Assembly (NCBI GenBank): GCA_964547645.1
Contig: CAZJOM010000003.1
Coordinates: 37,715-101,714, forward strand
Length of the DNA stretch: 64,000 bases
Direction: 5' to 3'
Source of the DNA: SZUA-430 sp964547645
Lineage (GTDB): Bacteria; Pseudomonadota; Alphaproteobacteria; Micropepsales; Micropepsaceae
Part shown: piece by piece, positions 26,593 through 34,647 of the stretch
Layout: each line of letters starts with the position of its first letter
Position numbering within the stretch: the first letter of the stretch is position 1
The notes under the pieces: generated by a model
What the model was told of the DNA's origin: nothing
Seen by the model: only the letters and a program-made list of their open reading frames with translations
The model's database searches: none
Translations under genes and position numbers: made by a program

Positions 26593-27867
26593 CTAGGTAT
26601 TCATCGCGTCGAAGAATTCGCTGTTCGATTTCGTGCTCTTGATCTTATCGAGCAGGAATTCGATCGCGTCGGTGGCGCCCATCGGGTTCAGGATGCGGCG
26701 CAGGACGTAGGTCTTCTGCAGCGTGTTCTTGTCGGTGAGCAGTTCTTCTTTGCGGGTGCCGGACTTCAGGATGTCCATCGACGGGAAGACGCGCTTGTCG
26801 GCGACCTTGCGGTCGAGCACGATTTCCGAGTTACCGGTGCCTTTGAACTCTTCGAAGATGACTTCGTCCATGCGGCTGCCGGTGTCGATCAGCGCGGTCG
26901 CGATGATAGTGAGCGAGCCGCCTTCTTCGATGTTACGTGCCGCACCGAAGAAGCGCTTCGGGCGCTGCAAGGCGTTCGCGTCGACGCCGCCCGTCAGGAC
27001 CTTACCCGAGGAGGGAACGACGGTGTTGTAAGCGCGGCCGAGGCGGGTGACCGAGTCCAGCAAGATCACGACGTCACGCTTGTGCTCGACGAGGCGTTTC
27101 GCTTTTTCGATCACCATTTCGGCGACCTGGACGTGGCGCGAGGCGGGCTCGTCGAAGGTCGAGGAGATGACCTCGCCCTTCACGGTGCGCTGCATGTCGG
27201 TGACTTCTTCCGGACGCTCGTCGATCAGGAGAACGATCAGGAAGCATTCCGGGTGGTTGGCCGCGACGGACTTCGCGATGTTTTGCAGGAGCACCGTCTT
27301 GCCGGTGCGCGGCGGGGCGACGATCAGCGCGCGCTGGCCTTTGCCGAGCGGAGCCACGATGTCGATGACGCGAGCGGAGCGGTCCTTAATCGTCGGGTCC
27401 TGAATCTCCATCTTGATGCGCTCATCGGGATAGAGCGGCGTTAGGTTGTCGAAGTGAACCTTGTGCTTTTGTTTTTCAGGATCTTCGAAATTGATCGTGT
27501 TGACCTTGAGAAGCGCGAAGTAGCGTTCGCCGTCCTTGGGGCTGCGGATCGGACCGTCGACGGTGTCGCCGGTGCGCAGCGCGAAGCGGCGGATTTGGGA
27601 GGGGCTGACGTAGATGTCGTCGGGGCCCGGCAGGTAGTTGGACTCGGGCGCGCGCAGGAAGCCGAAGCCGTCGGGCAGGACCTCGACGACGCCGGAGCCC
27701 GTGATCTCAACCTCCTGGTCGGCAAGCGACTTCAGGATCGCAAACATCATGTCTTGTTTGCGCATGGCGCTCGCGTTCTCGATCTTCAGCTCTTCGGCGA
27801 GCTCAAGCAGCGCGGCGGGCGACTTCATCTTCAGGTCTTGGAGCTTCATAACGTCTTGAAGCGACAT
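26593..27867 (-). CDS. rho: Transcription termination factor Rho
   Basis: 424 residues, usual length. Rho is a hexameric RNA helicase that ends transcription at C-rich sites. The N-terminal domain, the cold-shock-like RNA-binding part (GVVEVLPDGFGFLR, DIYVSPSQIRRF) and the ATPase (PPRTGKTVLLQNIA, VIVLLIDERPEEV-like IVLLIDERPEEV, LLDSVTRLGRAYN) are all present. A GTG/ATG choice at the N-terminus (27867 or 27849) changes six residues. About 290 bases of leader separate it from hemJ upstream. Confidence 0.98.
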   Translation of the reverse strand: MSLQDVMKLQDLKMKSPAALLELAEELKIENASAMRKQDMMFAILKSLADQEVEITGSGVVEVLPDGFGFLRAPESNYLPGPDDIYVSPSQIRRFALRTGDTVDGPIRSPKDGERYFALLKVNTINFEDPEKQKHKVHFDNLTPLYPDERIKMEIQDPTIKDRSARVIDIVAPLGKGQRALIVAPPRTGKTVLLQNIAKSVAANHPECFLIVLLIDERPEEVTDMQRTVKGEVISSTFDEPASRHVQVAEMVIEKAKRLVEHKRDVVILLDSVTRLGRAYNTVVPSSGKVLTGGVDANALQRPKRFFGAARNIEEGGSLTIIATALIDTGSRMDEVIFEEFKGTGNSEIVLDRKVADKRVFPSMDILKSGTRKEELLTDKNTLQKTYVLRRILNPMGATDAIEFLLDKIKSTKSNSEFFDAMNT

Positions 27868-28157
27868 TGGAACTTACTCTCGTGTGTTGCAGTACTGGGG
27901 ACTCGAGGGAGGGTGATTTTGGCCCCGCTTGGCAGGCGGGACGGAATGGACTGCAAAGGGAAAAGGGCGTTCGGAGGTTTGGCGCCTTGAGACGGCGCTT
28001 GTTCGTCACAAGCCTTAGTCGCCTCGCGTTACGACGCGATGACGGCGGCTCCGTTTGCGAACATTTCCGGACGTTGTCGGAGGACGACGCAATATGTAGC
28101 GCGCTTAGCCCCCGGATTGAAAGAGGCTTTTTGCGGCGGAATTACATGAAAACCGCC
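27868..28157 (-). promoter_or_regulatory. rho leader, pyrimidine-rich
   Basis: 290 bp between hemJ and rho hold no convincing gene. On the transcribed (minus) strand the last 100 bases before rho are rich in C and T and poor in G, the composition of a Rho-loading site. GCTTGT/ACAAGC form a 6-bp stem at 27997-28013. Rho is autoregulated in several bacteria by early termination in its leader; that is inferred here from composition. Confidence 0.4.
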
Positions 28158-28601
28158 CTAAAATGGTTTCACAACCACAAGGATGACGATCAAGATCATC
28201 AGAACGGCCGGGACCTCGTTCACGATCCGGAAGAAGCGCTGGGTCTTGGTATTTTTGCCCTGCTCGAAGTCGCGGCGCCACTTTGAGAACATGCCGTGCA
28301 AGCCGGACATCCCTGTCACCAGCAACAGTTTTGCGTGGAACCAGGGTTGGCTCCAAGCGCCGATGGCGAAGGCCAGGAGCAGGCCTAGGACCCAGACGGC
28401 TATCATCGAGGGGTTTATGATAACGCGCATGAGTTTGCGCTCCATCAGCTTGAACCGCTCGTACTCGGCGGTTCCGACCTCGGTTTCGCAATGGTAGACG
28501 AAGAGGCGGGGCAGGTAGAGCATACCCGCCATCCAGGCGATCACGGCCATGATGTGGATCGCCTTGAGCCAGAGATAGAACGGCATCAACGCCTCGCTCA
28601 T
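28158..28601 (-). CDS. hemJ: Protoporphyrinogen IX oxidase HemJ
   Basis: 147 residues from MSEALMPFYLWLKAIHI, preceded by AAAGGAAG. HemJ oxidises protoporphyrinogen IX in the inner membrane and carries heme. The N-terminal His of AIHI, YLPRLFVYH, and GLHGMFSKWRRDF are family landmarks, and four hydrophobic helices are evident, the last ending LMILIVILVVVKPF. The ATG overlaps the hemH stop (ATGA). An upstream in-frame extension would lie within hemH and is a shadow. Confidence 0.95.
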   Translation of the reverse strand: MSEALMPFYLWLKAIHIMAVIAWMAGMLYLPRLFVYHCETEVGTAEYERFKLMERKLMRVIINPSMIAVWVLGLLLAFAIGAWSQPWFHAKLLLVTGMSGLHGMFSKWRRDFEQGKNTKTQRFFRIVNEVPAVLMILIVILVVVKPF

Positions 28602-29638
28602 GCGATCTTCCTTTCGAGTGCGCATTGGCCGCAGGACGCCGGACATGCCCGCGTGGGGCCGCCGGGCTTCGTGCCCTGCCCTTTCGCGGCATCTTTGACG
28701 AGCGCGGCCAGGCCTTCGATGAAGCGCGGATGGGTTCCGACCGCTGGGGCGCGCAAATAGTGCGCGATGCCGCTTTCGGCGGCGAGCTTGGCGTACTCGA
28801 TGTCGAGTTCGACCAGGGTCTCCGAGTGCTCGGATACGAAAGCGATCGGTGCTACCACGAGGGCGAGACCCTCTGTCCCTGCCCGTTTTATCTCTTCGTC
28901 GGTCGAGGGGCCGATCCATTTCATCGGCCCGACGCGGCTTTGGAAGCAGACGCGCGAATCGAGTTGCGGCCGGTTCAATGCCTTCACAAGCGCCGCGGCG
29001 GTTTGCTCGACTTGGGCTTTGTAGGGGTCACCGCCGCTCACCACGCTTTCAGGCAAACCGTGCGCGGAGAAGAGCACCCGGAACCGGACGTTCGGCGGCA
29101 TTTTATCGATCGTTTCTGCGATCAGCGCCGCTTGGGCATCGATGAAGCCGGCGTCTTGCGGATAGCAGCAGATTGTCGCCACCGGTGCACCGATTTTGCG
29201 CTCGCGTGCTAGGTCGTTCCATTCGCGCAGCGACGAGCGCGAGGTTGTGGTCGAGAACTGCGGGTAGAGCGGCAACAACACGATCTTGTTCGGCCGATAG
29301 CGGCGCACTTGCTCGACAATGTCGGAGGCGCGCGGTGCCGTGTAGCGCATCGCGACAAAGGTCTCGAAATGCGTGCCGTCGCTGTTGGCCAAAGCGGTCT
29401 TGAGTTCGGAGGCCTGGTTGTAGGTTTGCCCCAGGATCGGCGATTGGCCGCCCATTTTGGCGTAAATCTCGCGGGCGATTGGAGCACGGCGCCTGGAAAT
29501 CAGTCTTGCCAAGAGCCAACGAAGTGGTTGTGGCACGCGGATAATCGCGGGATCGTGGAAAAGGTTGAACAAAAACGGTTCAACCGCTTCAAGCGATGAC
29601 GGCCCACCGAGATTGAACATTACCACCGCGACTCTCAT
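28598..29638 (-). CDS. hemH: Ferrochelatase
   Basis: 346 residues. It inserts iron into protoporphyrin IX, the last heme step. MFNLGGPSSLEAV opens the protein, the active-site His is in LFSAHGLPESVV, and the Glu of PIAFVSEHSETLVELD is the other catalytic landmark. The C-terminus has four cysteines (CPASCGQC plus C in RVCFQSRV), as in ferrochelatases with a [2Fe-2S] cluster; whether all ligands are present is not certain. It overlaps hemE by four bases and hemJ by four. Confidence 0.97.
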   Translation of the reverse strand: MRVAVVMFNLGGPSSLEAVEPFLFNLFHDPAIIRVPQPLRWLLARLISRRRAPIAREIYAKMGGQSPILGQTYNQASELKTALANSDGTHFETFVAMRYTAPRASDIVEQVRRYRPNKIVLLPLYPQFSTTTSRSSLREWNDLARERKIGAPVATICCYPQDAGFIDAQAALIAETIDKMPPNVRFRVLFSAHGLPESVVSGGDPYKAQVEQTAAALVKALNRPQLDSRVCFQSRVGPMKWIGPSTDEEIKRAGTEGLALVVAPIAFVSEHSETLVELDIEYAKLAAESGIAHYLRAPAVGTHPRFIEGLAALVKDAAKGQGTKPGGPTRACPASCGQCALERKIA

Positions 29639-30678
29639 GCGTCGGCATCCCTGACCAGACGCAGCATTTCGACGACATGCTCGACAGGTGTTTCGGGGCG
29701 GATCCCGTGGCCTAGATTGAAGATATGCGGGTGGCCTGCGGTGTCGCGCAGAATGCCGGCGACGGATTGCTTGAGCGCGTCACCGCCTTGGATCAGCGCG
29801 AGCGGATCGAGGTTGCCTTGCAGAACTGTTCCCGGCTTGAAGGCTGTCTTTGCCCAGCTTAGCGATGTGTGCGCGTCGATCGAGATTGCGGTCGCACCCG
29901 TCTCCGTGGCGTAGCGGGAATAGTTGGCACCGGCTGCGCGCGGGAAGACGATGATCGGCACTTGTGGTGCGTGCTTGCGAACGCCTGCGATGATTTCTTT
30001 GATTGGCGTGATCGAGTACGCGGTTATTTGATCGTTCGGTATCGTGCCGGCCCAGCTTTCAAAGAGTTGCAAGACTTCGGCGCCGGCATCAATTTGTGCA
30101 ATCAGGTAATCGGTTGTTGCGGCGACGAGGAGTTTGATCGTGTCTGCGAACGTTTGCGGATCGCGATAGGCGAAGGTGCGAGCCGGTGTGCTGTCATCCG
30201 AGCCCCGGCCGGCGATCATGTAGGTTGCTACCGTCCAGGGTGCGCCAGCGAATCCTATCAGCGTTGTGTTGGCTGGAAGCTCACCACGTAAGCGTGAAAC
30301 GGTTTCGAACACAGGGTTTAGCTTCGCGCGGAGTTTCGATGGATCGAGCTTGCCGATGTTTTCGTTCGTGAGGGGATCGAGCCGCGGGCCTTCGCCTTCA
30401 GCGAACCAGACCTTTTGACCGAGTGCGTGGGGTACGACGAGGATATCGGAGAACAGGATCGCCGCATCGAAGCCAAATCTCCTAATGGGCTGCAGCGTAA
30501 CTTCGGTGGCGAGATCCGGCGTGAAGCACAGGTCGAGGAAGTTTGCGGCTTTGGTTCTGATGGCACGATATTCCGGCAAATAGCGACCGGCTTGCCGCAT
30601 CAGCCACACAGGTCTTCTCGCCGTCGCGTGACCGCGAAGGACGTTCAGAAGCGGCTTTTCGGATAGACCCTTCGTCAC
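29635..30678 (-). CDS. hemE: Uroporphyrinogen decarboxylase
   Basis: 347 residues. It removes four carboxyl groups from uroporphyrinogen III. RRPVWLMRQAGRYLPEY is the N-terminal signature with the substrate-binding Arg residues; the catalytic Asp lies in AILFSDILVVP, and GFAGAPWTVATYM follows. First gene of hemE-hemH-hemJ, all overlapping. Its promoter falls in an AT-rich inverted repeat at 30692-30719. In Caulobacter hemE borders the replication origin, as appears to be so here. Confidence 0.98.
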   Translation of the reverse strand: MTKGLSEKPLLNVLRGHATARRPVWLMRQAGRYLPEYRAIRTKAANFLDLCFTPDLATEVTLQPIRRFGFDAAILFSDILVVPHALGQKVWFAEGEGPRLDPLTNENIGKLDPSKLRAKLNPVFETVSRLRGELPANTTLIGFAGAPWTVATYMIAGRGSDDSTPARTFAYRDPQTFADTIKLLVAATTDYLIAQIDAGAEVLQLFESWAGTIPNDQITAYSITPIKEIIAGVRKHAPQVPIIVFPRAAGANYSRYATETGATAISIDAHTSLSWAKTAFKPGTVLQGNLDPLALIQGGDALKQSVAGILRDTAGHPHIFNLGHGIRPETPVEHVVEMLRLVRDADA

Positions 30679-30691
30679 TCACCCAGACCCA

Positions 30692-30719
30692 TTCTTCTAA
30701 TTAGTTATAGTTAGAAGAA
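30692..30719. promoter_or_regulatory. AT-rich inverted repeat upstream of hemE
   Basis: TTCTTCTAA (30692-30700) and TTAGAAGAA (30711-30719) are perfect inverted copies with the spacer TTAGTTATAG. On the minus strand the spacer provides TATAAC, a possible hemE -10, 14-28 bases before the ATG. It could be a regulator site or the DNA-unwinding side of the origin. Confidence 0.5.
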
Positions 30720-30742
30720 GGATTGTAGGAAGATGATAGGCG

Positions 30743-30751
30743 TGTGGAGAA
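30743..30751 (-). other. DnaA-box-like site 1
   Basis: TGTGGAGAA, reverse complement TTCTCCACA, one mismatch from TTATCCACA. Confidence 0.5.
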
Positions 30752-30807
30752 TTGGGACAAATTGGCCGTTTCTTGGACGTCCTCAGAGTCTTGCACAGGG
30801 GTTCGCC

Positions 30808-30816
30808 TCATCCACA
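30808..30816 (+). other. DnaA-box-like site 2
   Basis: TCATCCACA, one mismatch from TTATCCACA at position 2, the position at which the Caulobacter origin G-boxes (TGATCCACA) also deviate. Confidence 0.6.
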
Positions 30817-30872
30817 TTTGGGGACAGTGCACGGTTGCAACAGGAATCGCGAAGGATTTCAGTTGCGTGTGA

Positions 30873-30881
30873 TGTGGATGA
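30873..30881 (-). other. DnaA-box-like site 3
   Basis: TGTGGATGA, the exact reverse complement of site 2 (TCATCCACA), 65 bp further on. Confidence 0.6.
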
Positions 30882-31063
30882 AGCCGGGAACAAGGCAAGT
30901 TATTCAAAGCTAGGGAGAAGTCGGTTTCGGGTCTCTGGTGCCGTGGAGATCTCATGGTGACTGACGGGCAAGGAAAAGGGAGAAACCGGATGATGCTTGC
31001 ATCCCTGTTTCGTCCCCGGTCTTATCAGGGCGGTCGTTCACAGGCTCATCCTCAAGGACTTGC

Positions 31064-31900
31064 GTGGAGAAGCGCAGCACAGCGATCTACTACCACTTGC
31101 ATCTCGTGTCGGACTCGACCGGCGAGACGCTGAATGCCGTGGCAAAAGCGGCGTGTGCGCAATTCGATATGGGTCGGCCGATCGAGCATGTGTATCCGCT
31201 GGTGCGAACGCGCAAGCAGCTGGATCGTGCGTTGGTCGAGATCGAATCCGCGCCGGGTTTGGTTCTGCATACGATGGTCAATCAGGAATTGCGCGAGGGG
31301 TTGGAGAACCGTTGCCGGGAGCTTGGGCAGACGACGGTTGGAGTCTTGGATCCAGTAATGGGATCCCTGGGGACCTATCTCGGGGCCGAAGTTAGCCATA
31401 GGCCTGGTGCTCAGCATGAGCTTGACGCGAAGTATTTCGCGCGGATCGATGCGCTCAATTTCACGATGGCGCATGACGACGGTCAAAGCGCGGCAACGCT
31501 GGATATGGCCGATGTCGTGTTGGTGGGCGTCAGTCGAACTTCCAAGACGCCGACATGTATTTACCTGGCCAATCGCGGCATCAAGGCGGCGAACATACCG
31601 ATTGTTCTTGGCATTGCGTTGCCGCCCGAGTTGGACATGGTGAAGCGGCCGTTGGTGATTGGGTTGCTGGCCAGCCCGGAACGGCTCATTCAGATTCGAC
31701 GGAATCGTCTTCTGTCGCTGAATGAGGATGCCGAGACAGAGTATGTGGATCTGGATGCGGTGCGGGCGGAGGTTGCGTTTGCACGACGGTTATTTGCGGA
31801 AAAGAATTGGCCGGTGATCGATGTGACGCGGCGGTCGATCGAAGAGACGGCTGCTGCCGTCATTGCGCTGCACAGCCGGGCGCGACAGCTGGTCGAATGA
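31064..31900 (+). CDS. ppsR: PEP synthase/PPDK regulatory protein (DUF299)
   Basis: 278 residues from GTG. This bifunctional kinase/pyrophosphorylase switches phosphoenolpyruvate synthase or pyruvate phosphate dikinase off and on by ADP-dependent phosphorylation and Pi-dependent removal. YYHLHLVSDSTGETLN is the family N-terminus and GVSRTSKTPT the nucleotide P-loop. Which of the two target enzymes the organism has is not visible. First gene right of the candidate origin; overlaps maf by four bases. Corresponds to the RP001-type gene at the Caulobacter origin. Confidence 0.92.
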   Translation: MEKRSTAIYYHLHLVSDSTGETLNAVAKAACAQFDMGRPIEHVYPLVRTRKQLDRALVEIESAPGLVLHTMVNQELREGLENRCRELGQTTVGVLDPVMGSLGTYLGAEVSHRPGAQHELDAKYFARIDALNFTMAHDDGQSAATLDMADVVLVGVSRTSKTPTCIYLANRGIKAANIPIVLGIALPPELDMVKRPLVIGLLASPERLIQIRRNRLLSLNEDAETEYVDLDAVRAEVAFARRLFAEKNWPVIDVTRRSIEETAAAVIALHSRARQLVE

Positions 31901-32493
31901 ACGGGCTGATCCTCGCCTCGGGAAGTGCTGCGCGGCAACGATTGCTTCGTGCGGCCGGGGTTGAATTTGCCGTTGAGGTCGCGAATGTCGATGAGACGGC
32001 GGTGCTTGAGTCGCTTGCTGCGGAGAAAGCGAGCCCGCGGGATATCGCGGACGTTCTAGCGGAACTTAAGGCGCTGAAAGTCAGCGGGCGGCATCCTCAG
32101 GAGACGGTGATTGGTGCGGACCAGGTGCTGAGCCTAGGCTTAGAGTTGTTTCAGAAACCGGGTTCTGTCGAGGGTGCGCGGCAGCAGCTGCGGCGGTTGC
32201 GTGGGGGCACGCATGTTCTGTCGTCTGCGGTATGCGTAGCGCGAGGCGGATCGATCGTGTGGCGGTTTGTGGGGCAAGCGCGGCTGACGATGCGGGATTT
32301 TTCGGATGCGTTTCTTGAGACGTATCTTGAGGACGCGGGTGCGGATATCTTGGGGAGTGTCGGTGCCTATCATGTTGAAGGGCGCGGAATTCAGCTCTTT
32401 TCCAAGATTGAAGGCGATACGTTCACCATCGCGGGGTTACCGCTGGTTCCGCTGCTCGATTTTCTGCGCACGCATGGCATGCTGAAGACATGA
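31897..32493 (+). CDS. maf: Maf-family nucleotide pyrophosphatase
   Basis: 198 residues from MNGLILASGSAARQRLL, the family start (LASxSxxRxxLL). Maf proteins hydrolyse dTTP, UTP or modified nucleotides and so clean the pool. The catalytic Asp is in VIGADQVL; DILGSVGAYHVEGRG and IEGDTFTIAGLPL are typical of the C-terminal half. ATGA overlaps on both sides tie it to ppsR and aroE. Substrate class (m7GTP or dTTP/UTP) not determined. Confidence 0.93.
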   Translation: MNGLILASGSAARQRLLRAAGVEFAVEVANVDETAVLESLAAEKASPRDIADVLAELKALKVSGRHPQETVIGADQVLSLGLELFQKPGSVEGARQQLRRLRGGTHVLSSAVCVARGGSIVWRFVGQARLTMRDFSDAFLETYLEDAGADILGSVGAYHVEGRGIQLFSKIEGDTFTIAGLPLVPLLDFLRTHGMLKT

Positions 32494-33338
32494 CGATTTC
32501 CGGACAAGCAAAGCTGGCAGGGGTTGCGGGTTGGCCGGTTGGGCACAGCTTGTCGCCGGCATTGCACGGGCATTGGATCGCCGAGCATCGGTTGGATGCG
32601 GCCTATGTGCCCATGGCGATCAAGCCGGAGGATTTTGCCGGTGCGCTTGCGGCGCTGCCGAAACTCGGGTTTCGCGGGTTGAACGTCACGCTGCCGCACA
32701 AGGAGGCGGCGTTTCGTTTGGTCGATGAGCGCGATGAGGCCGCGGAAGCGACCGGTGCGGTGAATACGATCGTGTTTGAGGCGGGTCGTGCACTGGGGCG
32801 AAACACGGATGTGTTCGGGTTCGTCGAGTCGCTGCGCGAGTGTGGGGTGATGTCGCTCGCATCAAAGATCGTTGTGGTGTTGGGCGCGGGTGGTGCGGCG
32901 CGGGCTGTCGTTGCCGGGTTGCTTTCGCTCGGTGCGGCGCGGGTCGATCTGGTGAATCGAACCGCTGATAAGGCGCGCGTGCTCAGTGCGTTTTTCGGCG
33001 ATCGGGTTGCGGTGGTTGAGTGGCCGGCGTTGCCAGCGGCCTTGGCGCAAGCGGCTTTGGTTGTGAACACGACCAGCTTGGGCATGCAGGGTCAACCGCC
33101 TTTGGAAGTTGATTTGGCGGCGCTGCCGGCGGACGCGGTTGTTGCCGACATCGTGTATCGGCCGTTGGAGACTGGATTGTTGGCTCGCGCGAAGGCGCGC
33201 GGGCTGAAGACGGTCGATGGGCTTGGGATGCTTCTGCATCAAGCGCGGCCGGGATTTGCGGCGTGGTTTGGGGTGGAGCCTGCGGTGACGCCGGCGCTGC
33301 GGGCGAGGTTGGTCGGACTGCTTGAAGGGCGGGGCTGA
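32490..33338 (+). CDS. aroE: Shikimate dehydrogenase
   Basis: 282 residues. It reduces 3-dehydroshikimate with NADPH in aromatic amino acid synthesis. GWPVGHSLSPALH is the shikimate-binding Ser motif, FRGLNVTLPHKEAA holds the catalytic Lys, TGAVNTIVFE follows, and VVVLGAGGAARAVVAGLLSLGAARVDLVNRT is the NADP Rossmann region (shown in part). Stop overlaps the coaE ATG by one base. Usual length. Confidence 0.96.
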   Translation: MTISGQAKLAGVAGWPVGHSLSPALHGHWIAEHRLDAAYVPMAIKPEDFAGALAALPKLGFRGLNVTLPHKEAAFRLVDERDEAAEATGAVNTIVFEAGRALGRNTDVFGFVESLRECGVMSLASKIVVVLGAGGAARAVVAGLLSLGAARVDLVNRTADKARVLSAFFGDRVAVVEWPALPAALAQAALVVNTTSLGMQGQPPLEVDLAALPADAVVADIVYRPLETGLLARAKARGLKTVDGLGMLLHQARPGFAAWFGVEPAVTPALRARLVGLLEGRG

Positions 33339-33994
33339 TGTTGATCATTGGACTCACCGGATCGATCGGTATGGGCAAGACCGAGACCGCGAAAATGTTT
33401 GCGCGGCATGGCGTTCCGGTTTGCGATTCCGATGCGACCGTGCATGCGCTTTACGACAAAGGAGGGCTTGCGGTGGAGCCGGTGGGCGCCGCGTTTCCGG
33501 ACGCGGTCGTCGATGGGCGGGTCGATCGCGAGCGGCTCTCCAAAGCGGTTGTCGGCAAGCCGGACGAGATGCGCAAGCTCGAGACGATCGTGCATCCGTT
33601 GGTGGCGGTGGCGCAGCGCGACTTTCTTCAGCGCACCGCGGCGTCAGGCGCGAAGATGGTGGTTCTTGATATACCGCTCTTGTTTGAAACCGGTGGCGAG
33701 GCGCGTGTGGACGTTACGGTTGTAGTTTCAGCGCCCGCGGATTTGCAGCGCAAACGTGTGCTGGCACGGCCCGGTATGACTGGGGAAAAGCTCGACGCGA
33801 TACTCATGAAACAGATGCCGGACGCGGAGAAACGCAAGCGGGCGGACTTTGTTGTTGATAGCGCTCAAGGCCTTGCGCATGCCGAGTCCCAGGTCGTTGC
33901 GATCATCGAAAAGCTGAAGCATCGTCCGGCGAAAATTTGGGCGGCGAATCAGCATGCGCGAGATCGTTCTCGACACGGAAACGACCGGACTTGA
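33338..33994 (+). CDS. coaE: Dephospho-CoA kinase
   Basis: 218 residues. Last step of coenzyme A synthesis. P-loop GLTGSIGMGKTE (6-17), then VPVCDSDATVH, IVHPLV and VLDIPLLFET are the standard motifs. The last 13 codons overlap the start of dnaQ by 41 bases, an extension (WAANQHARDRSRHGNDRT) that adds a basic tail beyond the usual end, so the 3' end may have been lengthened by loss of an earlier stop. Confidence 0.96.
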   Translation: MLIIGLTGSIGMGKTETAKMFARHGVPVCDSDATVHALYDKGGLAVEPVGAAFPDAVVDGRVDRERLSKAVVGKPDEMRKLETIVHPLVAVAQRDFLQRTAASGAKMVVLDIPLLFETGGEARVDVTVVVSAPADLQRKRVLARPGMTGEKLDAILMKQMPDAEKRKRADFVVDSAQGLAHAESQVVAIIEKLKHRPAKIWAANQHARDRSRHGNDRT

Positions 33995-34646
33995 GCCAAG
34001 CCAAGGGCATCGGATCATCGAGATCGGGTGCCTGGAGCTCAACAATCGGACGCCGACGGGCGGGCGTTATCACACCTATCTGAACCCTGAGCGCGATGTG
34101 CCGGAAGAGTCGCGGCGGATCACCGGTCTGGCTACGGAGTTCTTGGTCGATAAGCCTTTGTTCGCGGATGCGGTCGAAGGATTCTTGGCGTTCATCGGCG
34201 ATAGTCCGCTCGTCATTCATAACGCCGAGTTCGATCTGAAGTTCCTGAACGCCGAGCTGAAGCGGGTGAACAAGCCGCGGATCAACTCGGATCGCGCGAC
34301 CGATACAATGTTGATCGCGCGGCGGAAATTTCCGGGATCGCCCGCGTCGCTCGATGCGCTCTGTAAGCGCTTCAATATTGGGCTCGACGAGCGCAAGGCG
34401 AAGGGCCACGGCGCGTTGCTCGACGCTGAGCTTTTGGCGCAGGTCTATCTGGAGCTTTCCGGCGGACGGCAGCAGGGTCTTGAGCTGGTTGCGCAAGGCG
34501 CGGGTTCGAACGGGCGATCGACGGTAACGCAGCTACCGATTCCGCCGCGGGCAGTGCCCTTACCCGCGCGCCTCACTGGCGACGAACTCGCGCGCCACGA
34601 GGCCGCGATAGCGGCACTCGGTGGCGGTGCGATTTGGCGTAACTGA
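33954..34646 (+). CDS. dnaQ: DNA polymerase III epsilon subunit (proofreading exonuclease)
   Basis: 230 residues. The 3'-5' exonuclease of the replicase. DEDDh motifs: VLDTETTGLEP (Exo I), VIHNAEFDLKFLN (Exo II) and KAKGHGALLDAELLAQVYLEL, which carries the H and D of Exo III. The C-terminal tail for binding the alpha subunit is present. It overlaps coaE by 41 bases and ends one base before the secB stop on the other strand. Confidence 0.97.
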   Translation: MREIVLDTETTGLEPSQGHRIIEIGCLELNNRTPTGGRYHTYLNPERDVPEESRRITGLATEFLVDKPLFADAVEGFLAFIGDSPLVIHNAEFDLKFLNAELKRVNKPRINSDRATDTMLIARRKFPGSPASLDALCKRFNIGLDERKAKGHGALLDAELLAQVYLELSGGRQQGLELVAQGAGSNGRSTVTQLPIPPRAVPLPARLTGDELARHEAAIAALGGGAIWRN

Positions 34647-34647
34647 G

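Larger units (their letters stand above)
30679..31063. other. Candidate chromosome replication origin (oriC)
   Basis: 385 bp between divergent hemE and ppsR, with no gene. It contains three DnaA-box-like 9-mers, each one mismatch from TTATCCACA, spaced exactly 65 bp; an AT-rich 9-bp inverted repeat next to hemE; and a further GTTCACAGG and TTATCAGG near the ppsR side that are weak partial matches. In Caulobacter crescentus the origin lies between hemE and the RP001 gene; the gene right of this region is a DUF299 protein followed by maf, aroE, coaE and dnaQ. parABS lies about 16 kb away, as usual. Calculated replication evidence (GC skew) was not available. Confidence 0.7.

Noticed and set aside
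26182..27444. 420-codon frame antisense to yjbQ and rho
   Set aside because: It opposes clear yjbQ and rho genes and shows only low-complexity composition.
30679..31063. CtrA sites (TTAA-N7-TTAA) in the candidate origin
   Set aside because: TTAG-N6-TTAG near hemE is the closest match; spacing and bases are wrong.
33338..34646. Fused coaE-dnaQ gene
   Set aside because: The two frames overlap by 41 bases but are different reading frames, each with its own start and stop.
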